DNA of 64,000 nt from Microlunatus flavus (GTDB lineage: Bacteria; Actinomycetota; Actinomycetes; Propionibacteriales; Propionibacteriaceae). How positions within the stretch are numbered: position 1 is the first letter of the stretch; each line of letters begins with the position of its first letter. A program made the translations under genes and the position numbers. The stretch covers positions 186,001 through 250,000 of the forward strand of contig NZ_FOFA01000002.1 in the NCBI RefSeq assembly GCF_900110855.1. The letters run 5' to 3'. Positions 1 to 7,981 of the stretch are shown in pieces. The notes below the pieces were generated by a model. It worked only from the letters and a program-made list of their open reading frames with translations. It did not search any database and had not been told where the DNA came from.

Positions 1-1252
1 ACGGCTTGGCCTTCAGGTAGTCGTGGTAGCGGCTCGTGAAGTAGAAGCCCTGGGTCACGTCGGCCTCGCGGTTGACCTTCCAGGAGCCCTTCTCGGTCGG
101 GTCCCAGGTGCACACCGTGGTCGCGCAGAAGGCGGAGCCGGTGGTGAAGGGCGTCAGCCGGTACTGGGCCCCGTCGCCCGAGCGGCCGGGCACCGGCACC
201 GCCTCGCCCGGGTTCTGCAGGTCGTCGTCGTTGATGTCGGACCAGGCCGCCACGTAGGTGCCCCCGGCGAGGGTCTCGGCGTCCTTGCCCAGGTAGCCGG
301 CCTTGACCAGGTTGCGGCGGTGCTGCTCGCCCCCACGTGGGGCGCCGGGGTAGTTGTCGTACACGAGGGCGTCGCCGTTGGCGAAGTCGACGAGGTCGTG
401 GCGCAGCAGGACCGCCCCCGAGGAGGCGTCGATCACGTGCTGGTAGTCCAGCGTCCCCCCGGCCTGCACCCGCGTGGACCAGCCGCGGCGCAGCCCGCCC
501 GGCGTGAGGAACCAGACGAGCGAGGCCGAGTCCCGGTTGGCCCAGACCGACCGCGCGCCCTTCCGGGTCTGGCGCACGTCGGCCACGCGGCCGCCCACGT
601 CGGTCGCGGCGGCGCGCCGTGACTGGTCGGCGGAGACGGTGGCGGGCCCGGCGGCCGCGGCCTGGTTGGCCAGGTCCTCGATCGGGGCGCCCTCGAGGGA
701 GATGATCTCGCCGCGCTTGGTCACGTTGGCCTTCAGCCCGTTGCCGAAGACGGGGACGCCGCCGACGACCTGCACCCAGGACAGGTGGCGGATCCCGGCG
801 ACGTCCTTGTAGTTCTTGCGCAGGACCAGCGTGTCCAGGTCACCCGGCTGGAGCCCCAGCTCCGTCGCGTGCTTGCGCAGGTAGCGGAGCACGACCTTCT
901 CGGCGCTGGAGCCGGACCGGCCGGTGAGGAAGCCGTCGAGGCGCGCCAGCATGCGGGGCGTGCCCGTGAGCGGGTCCAGCTGGACGACGGCCTGGTCGCC
1001 GAGCACCGCGCGCCAGCGCTCCTCGGCGGCGGCGGTTCCGGGGCGCGAGCGCTGCTGGGCGCCCGGCTGGGCCGCGCCGCCGGCGGAGCGAACGTCGAGG
1101 TCGCCCTTGCGCTCGGGCTTCGACGGGGCGGACGGGGACGGCTTGCCCGGCCCGAGCGGCGTCGCCCCGGCCGGGACGGGTCCCGCGGCCAGGAGCGAGG
1201 AGGCGCAGAGCGCCCCGGCGAGCAGGGGGATCAAGCGGCGACGACGGTGCAC
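1..1252 (-). CDS. Secreted M36 (fungalysin-type) metalloprotease, N-terminal part
   Basis: Secreted zinc endopeptidase precursor, cut by the window edge; about 417 N-terminal residues are visible. A signal peptide (RRRR, then a hydrophobic stretch ending near AGA, residues 2-30) is followed by a Pro/Ser-rich spacer. Next comes an FTP propeptide domain (about residues 95-200, with the GVPVFGNGLKANV pattern) and a PepSY-like section. The first part of the M36 domain follows, with GFYFTSRYHDYLKAK as the last residues. The HExxH zinc site lies outside the window, so activity cannot be judged. The GTG start has GAGGAG 4 nt upstream and no in-frame start before it. Family assignment rests on the FTP domain and on the protease sequence around the edge; a bacillolysin-like M4 enzyme is less likely. 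Confidence 0.75.
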   Translation of the reverse strand, partial: MHRRRRLIPLLAGALCASSLLAAGPVPAGATPLGPGKPSPSAPSKPERKGDLDVRSAGGAAQPGAQQRSRPGTAAAEERWRAVLGDQAVVQLDPLTGTPRMLARLDGFLTGRSGSSAEKVVLRYLRKHATELGLQPGDLDTLVLRKNYKDVAGIRHLSWVQVVGGVPVFGNGLKANVTKRGEIISLEGAPIEDLANQAAAAGPATVSADQSRRAAATDVGGRVADVRQTRKGARSVWANRDSASLVWFLTPGGLRRGWSTRVQAGGTLDYQHVIDASSGAVLLRHDLVDFANGDALVYDNYPGAPRGGEQHRRNLVKAGYLGKDAETLAGGTYVAAWSDINDDDLQNPGEAVPVPGRSGDGAQYRLTPFTTGSAFCATTVCTWDPTEKGSWKVNREADVTQGFYFTSRYHDYLKAKP

Positions 1253-1382
1253 GGTGCTCCTCGGGGTGGGGCGTCGCTCGCACCGTACGGCTGAGGATCT
1301 GCTGTGGGAAGGCTTTGAGTCCGCTGTCTTGCGGGAGCCGCCCGTGCGCCCCTTCGCCCGAGCGCCTGCTACGCCCGTGCGC

Positions 1383-2648
1383 CTACTTCGCGAACCGCCC
1401 GAGCTTCGAGGTGTCGCCCCGGGCGATCTGGGAGAACAGGTCGTCGGCCGCGGAGGCGTCCCACAGCACCGCGGAGCCGACCGGCGAGGCGAAGCCCGGG
1501 TCCGACACCGGAACGGTCAGCGTGAACCCGTCGCCGGCCGAGACCGTCCGCAGGGCGAGCCCGGCCCGTGCGGTGTCGACCACGGTGGTGTCGTCGCCGA
1601 CCTTGATGGCCGACGCGGTGGCCGTGGAGAGCTGCCAATAACGGACGGGGTTCAGCTGCGTCGCCGGCGAGGCGGCCTTCGCGGCCACGGCGGAGAGCAT
1701 GGCGCGTTGCCGCTCGACCCGGCCGAGGTCGCCGCGGGGGTCGGCCTTGCGCATCCGCACGTAGCCGAGCGCCGTCGTCCCGTCCAGGGTCTGGCAGCCC
1801 TTCTCGAGGTCGAGGTGGGAGTCGCGGTCCTTGATCGCGGACGGGATGCACATCCGGATCCCGTCGAGGGCGTCGATGACGCCGACGAACCCGCCGAACC
1901 CGACCTCGGCGTAGCCGTCGACCCGCAGCCCGGTGGCCTGCTCGACGGTCTGGACGAGGAGCTCCGGCCCGCCGATCGCGAAGGCGGCGTTGATCTTGTT
2001 CTTCCCGTGTCCGGGGATGGTGACGTAGGAGTCGCGCGGCAGCGAGACGAGCACGGGCTTCCCGGTCGGCGGGGCGTAGACCAGCATGATCGTGTCGGTG
2101 CGCTGGCCGCCGACGTCGCCGGTACCCAGCTTCTTCTGCTGGGCCTTGGACAAGCCCTCGCGGGAGTCCGACCCGACGAGCAGGAACGTCTCACCCGGCT
2201 GCTCACCGGGCCGCCGACCGCTGGGGGTGTCGTCCACGCGTCCGACCTGGCTCCACGCGTACGCGGGCACGCCCACCAGCCAGACGACGAGGAGCAGGAC
2301 CAGCACGAGCAGGGTGCGCAGCGCCGTACGGACCGGTCGCCGACGTCGCGGTGGGCGCGAGCCCCCGTCCCCGCCCGGCCGCACGGGCCCGGCAGGCCCT
2401 TGCGGCGGGAAGCCCGGGTCGCGGCGCGGCACGCCCTCGCCGTACGCAGGGACCGGCGGGTAACCCGGAGGTGTCTGCGGGGGTGCCGACGGAGCCGGGG
2501 GAGCGCCCAGCGACGCGCGCGGCGTCTCGGGCGCGCGCTGCGGACCCCGGTCCTGCGGCGCGGGCATGACCCGCGTCGGCTCGGGCTCCGGCCGCTCGCG
2601 CTCGCGCCCGTAGAGCCAGTCGAGGTCGGCCTCGTGGCGGCTCGGCAT
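1383..2648 (-). CDS. LCP (LytR-CpsA-Psr) family cell wall ligase
   Basis: Membrane-anchored phosphotransferase of the LCP family, which attaches undecaprenyl-linked glycopolymers to peptidoglycan on the outer face of the membrane. The 421-residue protein has a long cytoplasmic Pro/Arg-rich tail (1-105), one transmembrane segment (about 108-130) and the LCP domain (about 150-390). That domain shows the characteristic LLVGSDSR, RTDTIMLV, SLPRDSYV, KINAAFAIGG and GYVRMRKADPRGDLGRVERQR segments. Those Arg and Asp residues bind the pyrophosphate lipid in known LCP proteins. The ATG was chosen because a TAGCCT hexamer sits 7 nt upstream (leaderless pattern) and the hydrophilic tail begins there. 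It is divergent from a second LCP gene. Confidence 0.9.
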   Translation of the reverse strand: MPSRHEADLDWLYGRERERPEPEPTRVMPAPQDRGPQRAPETPRASLGAPPAPSAPPQTPPGYPPVPAYGEGVPRRDPGFPPQGPAGPVRPGGDGGSRPPRRRRPVRTALRTLLVLVLLLVVWLVGVPAYAWSQVGRVDDTPSGRRPGEQPGETFLLVGSDSREGLSKAQQKKLGTGDVGGQRTDTIMLVYAPPTGKPVLVSLPRDSYVTIPGHGKNKINAAFAIGGPELLVQTVEQATGLRVDGYAEVGFGGFVGVIDALDGIRMCIPSAIKDRDSHLDLEKGCQTLDGTTALGYVRMRKADPRGDLGRVERQRAMLSAVAAKAASPATQLNPVRYWQLSTATASAIKVGDDTTVVDTARAGLALRTVSAGDGFTLTVPVSDPGFASPVGSAVLWDASAADDLFSQIARGDTSKLGRFAK

Positions 2649-2655
2649 GACGTCG

Positions 2656-2661
2656 AGGCTA
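2656..2661 (-). promoter_or_regulatory. -10 hexamer TAGCCT, probable leaderless promoter of the LCP gene
   Basis: TAGCCT on the minus strand ends exactly 7 nt before the ATG at 2648, the spacing expected when transcription starts at the A of the start codon. No clear -35 box is seen. Confidence 0.5.
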
Positions 2662-2820
2662 CCGGCGCGGGCGGCCCCGGGCATCAGACCGCGGGCCCTC
2701 CGCGCCCGGTCCACGTCGGCCCGGCGTGGCACACGGACCTGACCCGCGTCGCTGCCCATACTGGCGAACGGCCTGCAGCCCGCGGGCCCGTGCGAGCAGC
2801 CGGCAGAGAGGCCCCACCTG

Positions 2821-4365
2821 GTGTCCAGCACCCTGACGCCCGAGCGCGAGGCTGCGCACGACGACGGCGACGACGGCGGTCGCGCCGAGCGCGACCGGCT
2901 GATCGTGGAGTCGTTGCAGACCTCCCAGCGCCGCAGCGAGGGCGTCAAGCTCCGTCGCGGGCTGACGTTCCTGCTCATGACGCTCGTGCTGCCCGGCTCG
3001 GCGCAGGTCGCCGCCGGACACCGGCGCCTCGGCCGCTTCGCGCTGCGCGTCTGGGCGACGCTGTGGGTGCTGGCGCTCCTCACCGGGCTGTTCGTGCTGC
3101 TGTGGCACTCGGCCGCCATCACCGTGCTCACCGCCCCCCTCACGCTGCGGGTCGTGCAGGTCCTGCTCGTCGTCCTGGGCGTGGCCTGGGCGCTGCTGTT
3201 CCTCGACGCCTGGCGCCTCAGCAGCCCGCCCGAGATGGCGCGGCGCCACCGCCTCGGGTTCGCGCTCCTCAGCCTCGGGCTGGCCTTCGCCGTGGCCGCC
3301 GGCCTGGTCGCCTCGGCCAACGTCGTCTCGGCCCAGCGCGAGCTGGTCAGCTCCGTCTTCGCGGGCGGCGGCGACAAGGCCGCCAAGGCCGGCCGGATCA
3401 ACATCCTGCTCATGGGCGGCGACGCCGGCCCCGACCGCACCGGTCTGCGGCCCGACAGCATGACCGTCGCGAGCGTCGACCAGGAGACCGGCCGCACGGT
3501 CCTGATCAGCCTGCCGCGCAACATGGAGAAGGCGCCGTTCCCCGCGTCGTCGCCGATGCACAAGAAGTTCCCCAAGGGCTTCGACTGCCCCAACGACGTC
3601 TGCATGCTCAACGCGGTCTACACGTACGCGATGAGCCACAAGGAGCTCTACCCCAAGGTCAAGAACCCGGGGGCGCAGGCGACGAAGGAGGCGATCGAGG
3701 GCGTCACCGGCCTGACGATCAACTACTGGTCGCTCATCGACCTCAAGGGCTTCGAGGACCTCGTCGACGCGCTCGGCGGCATCACCATGGACGTCTACCG
3801 CAAGGTGCCGATCGGCGGTGGGCCGACCCACCCGATCTACGGCTACGTCGAGGCGGGCAAGAACCGGCACCTCGACGGCAAGGAGGCGCTGTGGTTCGCC
3901 CGGTCGCGCTCCGACTCGAGCGACTGGGACCGCATCGTCCGTCAGAAGTGCGTGATGAACGCGATGCTCAACCAGCTCGACCCGGTGACGGTGCTGACGA
4001 AGTTCAACGGCATCGCCAGCGCGAGCAAGGAGATCGTCGCCACCGACATCCCCAGCTCGCAGGTCTCGACCATGCTCGACCTGGCGCAGAAGGCGAAGAC
4101 CAAGCCGGTCGGCAGCCTCGCCATCGTCCCGCCGCTGCTCAAGAAGCCGGCCGACCCGGACTTCGGAAAGATCCGGGCGGCCATCGCCGACCAGATCGCC
4201 AAGTCCGAGGCCATGGACGCGCCGAAGCCGTCGGCCAGCGCGGCGCCCTCGGGCAACGCCTCGGCGAGCAGCAAGCCGAAGACGTCCTCGAACGGCTCGG
4301 GCTCGTCCGACCCGGCCAAGAAGGGCGTCGACACCAGCAACCTGTCGAAGGTCTGCTCCGCCTGA
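2821..4365 (+). CDS. LCP family protein with four predicted membrane segments
   Basis: Second LCP ligase, 514 residues, of the multi-membrane-segment type. Hydrophobic segments lie at about 47-64, 75-97, 108-130 and 146-168. The extracytoplasmic LCP domain (about 191-430) follows, with INILLMGGD, RPDSMTVASVD, SLPRNMEK, GGITMDVY and ALWFARSRSDSSDWDRIVRQ. A long insert carries two Cys residues (FDCPNDVCM) that could form a disulfide. The C-terminal 65 residues are Ser/Lys/Pro-rich and end in Cys. The GTG start has a purine-rich GAGAGG about 9 nt upstream. Its likely role is attachment of wall polysaccharide such as arabinogalactan or teichoic-acid-like polymer; the substrate is unknown. Confidence 0.88.
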   Translation: MSSTLTPEREAAHDDGDDGGRAERDRLIVESLQTSQRRSEGVKLRRGLTFLLMTLVLPGSAQVAAGHRRLGRFALRVWATLWVLALLTGLFVLLWHSAAITVLTAPLTLRVVQVLLVVLGVAWALLFLDAWRLSSPPEMARRHRLGFALLSLGLAFAVAAGLVASANVVSAQRELVSSVFAGGGDKAAKAGRINILLMGGDAGPDRTGLRPDSMTVASVDQETGRTVLISLPRNMEKAPFPASSPMHKKFPKGFDCPNDVCMLNAVYTYAMSHKELYPKVKNPGAQATKEAIEGVTGLTINYWSLIDLKGFEDLVDALGGITMDVYRKVPIGGGPTHPIYGYVEAGKNRHLDGKEALWFARSRSDSSDWDRIVRQKCVMNAMLNQLDPVTVLTKFNGIASASKEIVATDIPSSQVSTMLDLAQKAKTKPVGSLAIVPPLLKKPADPDFGKIRAAIADQIAKSEAMDAPKPSASAAPSGNASASSKPKTSSNGSGSSDPAKKGVDTSNLSKVCSA

Positions 4366-4457
4366 GCTGTTCCGGGCCGGTTCGCGTGACCCGGCCGGTG
4401 GCGGCGCCGGGGGAGCGGCAGGGGAAGCAGCACAGGTGCGTACGACAGGATGATCGC

Positions 4458-5450
4458 GTGAGCGTGTGGCCGGGCGTCAGCGTCGTGATGCCCGTCCTCA
4501 ACGAGGAGCGGCACCTCGCGGCGGCCGTCGACGGCGTCCTCGCCCAGGAGTACCCGGGCGAGCTCGAGGTCGTGCTGGCGGTCGGCCCGAGCCGGGACCG
4601 CACCCGCGCCATCGCCGACGCGATCGCGGCCGAGGACCCGCGGGTCCGGGTCGTCGACAACCCGGCCGCCCGGACGCCCCACGCCCTGAACGTGGCCATC
4701 GCGGCCGCGACGCACGACGTGATCGTGCGGGTGGACGGGCACGGCATGCTCGCCGACGGCTACGTCCGCCGTGCCGTCGAGCTGTTGCAGGAGACCGGCG
4801 CCGCGAACGTCGGCGGCGTGATGGACGCGCAGGGGTCCACGCCGTTCGAGGAGGCCGTCGCGGCGGCGTACACGACCAAGCTCGGTCTCGGGGGCAGCGC
4901 CTTCCACCTCGCCGAGTCGGCGGCGGGGCCGGCCGAGACGGTCTTCCTCGGGGTGTTCCGGCGCGAGGCGCTGGAGGCCGTGGGCGGGTTCGACGAGACG
5001 CTGCACCGGGCGCAGGACTGGGAGCTGAACCACCGCCTCCTGGCCAGCGGCCGGCTGATCTGGTTCTCCCCCGAGCTGCGCGTGACCTACCGGCCCCGCA
5101 GCACGGTGCGGGCACTGGCCAAGCAGATGTACGACACCGGCAAGTGGCGCCGCGAGGTCATCCGCCGCTACCCCGACACCGCCAACGTCCGCTACCTCGC
5201 CCCGCCCGTCGCCACCCTGGCGATCGCGGTCGGCGTGGCCGCCGGGGTGCTCGGCAGCCTCACCGGCTCCCGCCTCCTGCGGCTGGGCTGGGCCGCGCCG
5301 CTGGGTTACGCGGGCGTCGTGGTCGGCGGCTCGGTCGTCACGTCGCGCTCGATGTCGGAGGCCGCCCGTCTCCGGCTGCCCCTGGTCCTCGCCGTCACCC
5401 ACCTCTCGTGGGGGTCGGGCTTCCTCGTCGGCCTGCGCCGCCGCCGCTGA
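4458..5450 (+). CDS. Family 2 glycosyltransferase with C-terminal membrane helices
   Basis: GT-A fold sugar transferase of 330 residues, probably using a nucleotide sugar to modify a lipid-linked acceptor at the inner membrane face. Visible motifs are VSVVMPVLNEERHL at the N-terminus, VDGHG (about 92-96, the DxD-like metal site) and RAQDWELNHRL (about 195-205, the catalytic Asp/Glu region). The last 90 residues contain two to three hydrophobic helices. The GTG start has CAGGAT 6 nt upstream, which resembles the leaderless pattern seen elsewhere here. It follows the LCP gene by 92 bp on the same strand, which fits a role in making the glycopolymer that LCP proteins transfer. Confidence 0.85.
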   Translation: MSVWPGVSVVMPVLNEERHLAAAVDGVLAQEYPGELEVVLAVGPSRDRTRAIADAIAAEDPRVRVVDNPAARTPHALNVAIAAATHDVIVRVDGHGMLADGYVRRAVELLQETGAANVGGVMDAQGSTPFEEAVAAAYTTKLGLGGSAFHLAESAAGPAETVFLGVFRREALEAVGGFDETLHRAQDWELNHRLLASGRLIWFSPELRVTYRPRSTVRALAKQMYDTGKWRREVIRRYPDTANVRYLAPPVATLAIAVGVAAGVLGSLTGSRLLRLGWAAPLGYAGVVVGGSVVTSRSMSEAARLRLPLVLAVTHLSWGSGFLVGLRRRR

Positions 5451-5462
5451 GGGCGCAAGGGC

Positions 5463-6419
5463 TCAGGGCACCAGCACGATCCGCCCGAACACCGAGCCCG
5501 CGTCCATCCGGCGGTGCGCCTCCGCCGCCGCCTCCAGCTGCAGCACGTCCTGCACCACGGCGTGGAGCTCGCCGCGCACGGCCGCCTGCAGGGCCTCGGC
5601 CCGGGCCGCGTGCAGCGCCGCCCGCGGCACGGTGTCCAGGCTGAACGTCGAGAACGAGCGCGACCGCTGGAACGCGGCGAGCAGCCGGGTGCCGAAGTCG
5701 GCCGGCGGCATCCCGGCCACCACGCCGACGAGGACGTGGCGCCCGTTCGGCGCGAGCCGGTCGAGGAACGCGGGGAGGTCGGGGCCGCCGACGACGTCGA
5801 CCACGACGTCGTACGCCGCGGGCCCGTCACCCTCCCCCCGCCGGTCGAGCACGTGCGTGGCGCCGAGCTCGCGCAGCCGGTCGCCCCGCTCGGCGGAGGA
5901 GGTGGTGACCGCCACCGCCGCCGCGCCGGCCCTCGCGGCGAGCTCGACGGCGGCGATGCCGAGGCTGCCCGCGGCGCCGCGGACGAGGACGGACTCGCCC
6001 GGCGCGAGGTGGCCGTGCGCCAGGGCGAAGCGCGCCACGGGGACGGCACTGCCGAGCGTGACGGCCTCGACCGCGCCGAGCCCGTCGGGGAGCACGACCG
6101 CGTCCTCGACGGCGGCCAGGGCGAGCTCGAGGTAGCCACCCGCGTCGCCGGTGAAGGCCCAGACCCGCCGCCCGATCCAGGCGCGGTCCACGCCGGGCCC
6201 GACCTCGCGCACCGTGCCGGCCACCTCGCGCCCGGGGACGAAGCCGGGCGCAAAGCCGCCGCCGCCGATGGTCCGGCGCCGGATCACGGCGTCCACCCCG
6301 GCGACGCCGATCGCCTCGACGTGGACCAGCAGCTGCCCCTCCTGCGGCTCGGGCTCGGGCACCTCGACGACCTCCATGCCGCTCGGGTCACCGAACCGCT
6401 GCACCTGCACCGCCCGCAC
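5463..6419 (-). CDS. Zinc-independent MDR oxidoreductase (quinone reductase-like)
   Basis: NADPH-dependent medium-chain dehydrogenase/reductase of 318 residues. The N-terminal GroES-like domain (1-120, MRAVQVQRFG, with GREVAGTVREVGPGV) lacks the Cys ligands for catalytic and structural zinc. The Rossmann domain follows (GAAGSLGIAAVELAARAG, about 133-150). The C-terminus, with RIVLVP, is typical of quinone oxidoreductases and zeta-crystallins. The GTG start is preceded by GGAG with 6 nt spacing. The gene is divergent from a TetR regulator with a perfect palindrome between them, so it is probably repressed by that regulator and induced by an electrophile or quinone. The substrate is unknown. 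Confidence 0.85.
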   Translation of the reverse strand: MRAVQVQRFGDPSGMEVVEVPEPEPQEGQLLVHVEAIGVAGVDAVIRRRTIGGGGFAPGFVPGREVAGTVREVGPGVDRAWIGRRVWAFTGDAGGYLELALAAVEDAVVLPDGLGAVEAVTLGSAVPVARFALAHGHLAPGESVLVRGAAGSLGIAAVELAARAGAAAVAVTTSSAERGDRLRELGATHVLDRRGEGDGPAAYDVVVDVVGGPDLPAFLDRLAPNGRHVLVGVVAGMPPADFGTRLLAAFQRSRSFSTFSLDTVPRAALHAARAEALQAAVRGELHAVVQDVLQLEAAAEAHRRMDAGSVFGRIVLVP

Positions 6420-6489
6420 CGTCGTCTCCGTCCTGCCGTCCCCGGCGTCCCTGTCGTGCCTGCCGCTCGCACGGCTACGCTGCGACGCT

Positions 6490-6509
6490 AACGGACGCCC
6501 GCGTCCGTT
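6490..6509. promoter_or_regulatory. Perfect 20-bp palindrome, probable TetR operator
   Basis: AACGGACGCCCGCGTCCGTT has 9-bp perfect arms around CC. It lies between the divergent MDR oxidoreductase (start 6419) and TetR gene (start 6539). A minus-strand TAGCGT (6490-6485) touches it, so bound repressor could block both promoters. Confidence 0.7.
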
Positions 6510-6538
6510 TCGACGAACCGAGAGCGAGCGGCAGGCCG

Positions 6539-7192
6539 ATGCCTCAGATGACCCAGGTGCTGCGGGCGGACGCCCGCGACAACCGGGACCGCGTGCTGGC
6601 GGCGGCGCGCTCGCTGTTCGCCGAGCGCGGTCTCGACGTCACGATGCGCCAGGTCGCCCGCGCCGCGGCGGTGGGACCGGCCACCCTCTACCGCCGGTTC
6701 CCGACCAAGCAGGACCTCGTGGACGCCGCCTTCGCCGACGAGGTGCGGGCCTGCCGCGCCATCGTGGAGCAGGGGTGCGCCGACCCGGACCCCTGGCGCG
6801 GCTTCTGCTCCGTCGTCGAGCGCGTCAGCGTGCTCAACGTCCGCAACCAGGGCTTCGTCGACGCGTTCGCCTCCGCGCACCCGGACGTCGGGCCGTTCAC
6901 CGCGCACCGGGCGGCGGCGGTCCGCCTCCTGGCCGGGCTGGCCGACCGCGCCAAGGCGGCGGGCCGGCTGCGCGCCGACTTCGTCGTCGACGACCTCGTG
7001 CTGGTGCTGCTCGCCAACCGGGGCCTGGCCTCCGCGCCGCCCGACGTGCGCGAGGCCGCGGCGCGACGGTTCGCGGCGCTGGCGCTGGACGGGTTCAGCG
7101 CCCCCGGCGTGAGCCCGCTGCCCCGGGCCCCGCGGCTCGTCGGGCGCGACGCTCGTACACCCACAGGACTGGGCCCAGGACCGCGAACGTGA
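6539..7192 (+). CDS. TetR family transcriptional regulator
   Basis: DNA-binding repressor of 217 residues. The N-terminal helix-turn-helix spans about residues 12-60: ARDNRDRVLAAARSLFAERG, then VTMRQVARAAAVGPATLYRRF and TKQDLV. The rest is the alpha-helical ligand-binding and dimer domain. Start at ATG (MPQMTQVL); a second ATG three codons later is possible. It is divergent from the MDR oxidoreductase with the palindrome at 6490-6509 between them, so autoregulation and control of the oxidoreductase are likely. The 3' end overlaps the convergent small membrane protein gene by about 98 bp, so the last 30 residues may be a non-conserved tail. Confidence 0.88.
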   Translation: MPQMTQVLRADARDNRDRVLAAARSLFAERGLDVTMRQVARAAAVGPATLYRRFPTKQDLVDAAFADEVRACRAIVEQGCADPDPWRGFCSVVERVSVLNVRNQGFVDAFASAHPDVGPFTAHRAAAVRLLAGLADRAKAAGRLRADFVVDDLVLVLLANRGLASAPPDVREAAARRFAALALDGFSAPGVSPLPRAPRLVGRDARTPTGLGPGPRT

Positions 7193-7331
7193 TCAGGAAG
7201 GCGACGATGCCGACGTAGACGCTGTCGGTGCGCCACACGACGAAGGCCCCGACGGAGGCGCAGACCAGCGACAGCAACCAGAGGCGGCCCTGCTGGGCCA
7301 GCTCGCGTCGTCGTCCGGGGTCGAGCTCCAT
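7095..7331 (-). CDS. Small two-helix membrane protein
   Basis: Hypothetical protein of 78 residues. A charged N-terminus (MELDPGRRRELAQQGRLW) is followed by two hydrophobic segments (about 17-34 and 42-61) and a basic C-terminus rich in Arg, which suggests both ends lie in the cytoplasm. The internal ATG was chosen because upstream in-frame sequence is low-complexity Ser/Pro/Arg. It overlaps the 3' end of the tetR gene on the other strand. No family is recognised. Confidence 0.6.
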   Translation of the reverse strand: MELDPGRRRELAQQGRLWLLSLVCASVGAFVVWRTDSVYVGIVAFLITFAVLGPVLWVYERRARRAAGPGAAGSRRGR

Positions 7332-7423
7332 GCGGCTCCTCGTCGGCCTCGTCCCCGGCACGCGCCGGGAGCACCGATCGTACGAGGCGGCCGGCGAGCC
7401 CCGCCCGTCCGCGGCGGGGGGTG

Positions 7424-7453
7424 TGGACGCGCTGGGGCCCGCACTGGTACTTT
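7424..7453 (+). promoter_or_regulatory. Promoter of the tautomerase gene
   Basis: TGGACG (7424-7429), an 18-bp spacer, then TACTTT (7448-7453) preceded by TGG (extended -10). The -10 box overlaps the palindromic operator at 7449-7466, the geometry expected for repression. Confidence 0.5.
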
Positions 7454-7466
7454 GTCCTGACAAAGT
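7449..7466. promoter_or_regulatory. GntR/IolR-like operator before the tautomerase gene
   Basis: ACTTTGTCCTGACAAAGT is a perfect 8+2+8 palindrome. Its core TGTCCTGACA is the same as the core upstream of the iol operon (7895-7908, opposite strand). As I recall, it fits the C. glutamicum IolR consensus KGWCHTRACA. Confidence 0.65.
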
Positions 7467-7483
7467 TTCGGGAGGAGCTCGCC

Positions 7484-7873
7484 GTGCCGCTGGTCAGGAT
7501 CGACGTGGTGGAGGGCCGCGACCCCGTCGCGCTGCGCCGGCTCGCCGACGTGGTGCAGGAGGTCCTCGAGGAGGTCTTCGCCGCCCCGCCACGCGACCGC
7601 TACCAGGTGATCGACGAGCACCCGGCGCGCAACGTGATCCTCCAGGACACGGGCCTCGGCTTCGAGCGCACCGACGACCGGGTGCTCGTGCAGGTCTTCC
7701 AGCAGGGCCGCACCGCGGAGCAGAAGAAGGCGCTGTACGCCCGGCTCGCGGACCGGCTCGAGGCCGACTGCGGCGTCGCGCCGACCGACCTCGTCGTCTC
7801 CGTGGCCGCGAACAGCCGGGAGGACTGGTCCTTCGGGCTCGGCCGCGCGCAGTTCCTGGAGGGTGACCTCTAG
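7484..7873 (+). CDS. Tautomerase family protein (Tautomerase_2-like)
   Basis: Small cytoplasmic enzyme of 129 residues in the 4-oxalocrotonate tautomerase superfamily. The mature protein would begin with Pro (after the initiator, PLVRIDVVEG), the catalytic general base of the family. The middle and C-terminal half match the Tautomerase_2 pattern: DRYQVIDEHP, ERTDDRVLVQVFQQGRT, EQKKALYARLADRL and NSREDWSFGLGRAQF. The GTG start is fixed by GGAGGAG 6 nt upstream and by the need for Pro at position 2. It shares an operator with the inositol operon 110 bp downstream, so it may act on a keto/enol intermediate of inositol breakdown. That role is inference. Confidence 0.88.
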   Translation: MPLVRIDVVEGRDPVALRRLADVVQEVLEEVFAAPPRDRYQVIDEHPARNVILQDTGLGFERTDDRVLVQVFQQGRTAEQKKALYARLADRLEADCGVAPTDLVVSVAANSREDWSFGLGRAQFLEGDL

Positions 7874-7880
7874 GCTCGGA

Positions 7881-7896
7881 AATGGCGCGCGCCATT
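7881..7896. repeat. Perfect 16-bp palindrome between tautomerase and iolC
   Basis: AATGGCGCGCGCCATT is fully self-complementary with no loop. It lies 7 bp after the tautomerase stop and touches the operator at 7895. It has no T-tract, so a second regulator site is more likely than a terminator. Confidence 0.55.
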
Positions 7897-7908
7897 TGTC
7901 AGGACAAA
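7895..7908. promoter_or_regulatory. GntR/IolR-like operator of the iol operon
   Basis: TTTGTCAGGACAAA has 6-bp arms around AG. The reverse strand carries TGTCCTGACA, identical to the core at 7452-7463. It sits 3 bp upstream of the -35 box of the iol promoter. Confidence 0.7.
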
Positions 7909-7911
7909 CTG

Positions 7912-7940
7912 TTGACAGGGTCAGCCGGTCCCCGTAGCGT
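7912..7940 (+). promoter_or_regulatory. Sigma-70-type promoter of the iol operon
   Basis: A perfect -35 TTGACA (7912-7917), a 17-bp spacer and TAGCGT (7935-7940). It is 42 bp upstream of iolC, with GAAGGAG as ribosome binding site before the ATG. The operator lies immediately upstream. Confidence 0.75.
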
Positions 7941-7981
7941 CTGGACCGACCGGCGGCCCGTCGGACACTCGAAGGAGAGCG

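Noticed and set aside
4373-4399. Possible terminator after the second LCP gene
   Set aside because: Only a 6-bp GGCCGG/CCGGCC stem with mismatched flanks; too weak to call.
924-4457. Long plus-strand open frame before the glycosyltransferase
   Set aside because: It runs antisense to the protease and LCP genes and out of frame through the second LCP gene. Codon pattern and content are typical of GC-rich shadow frames.
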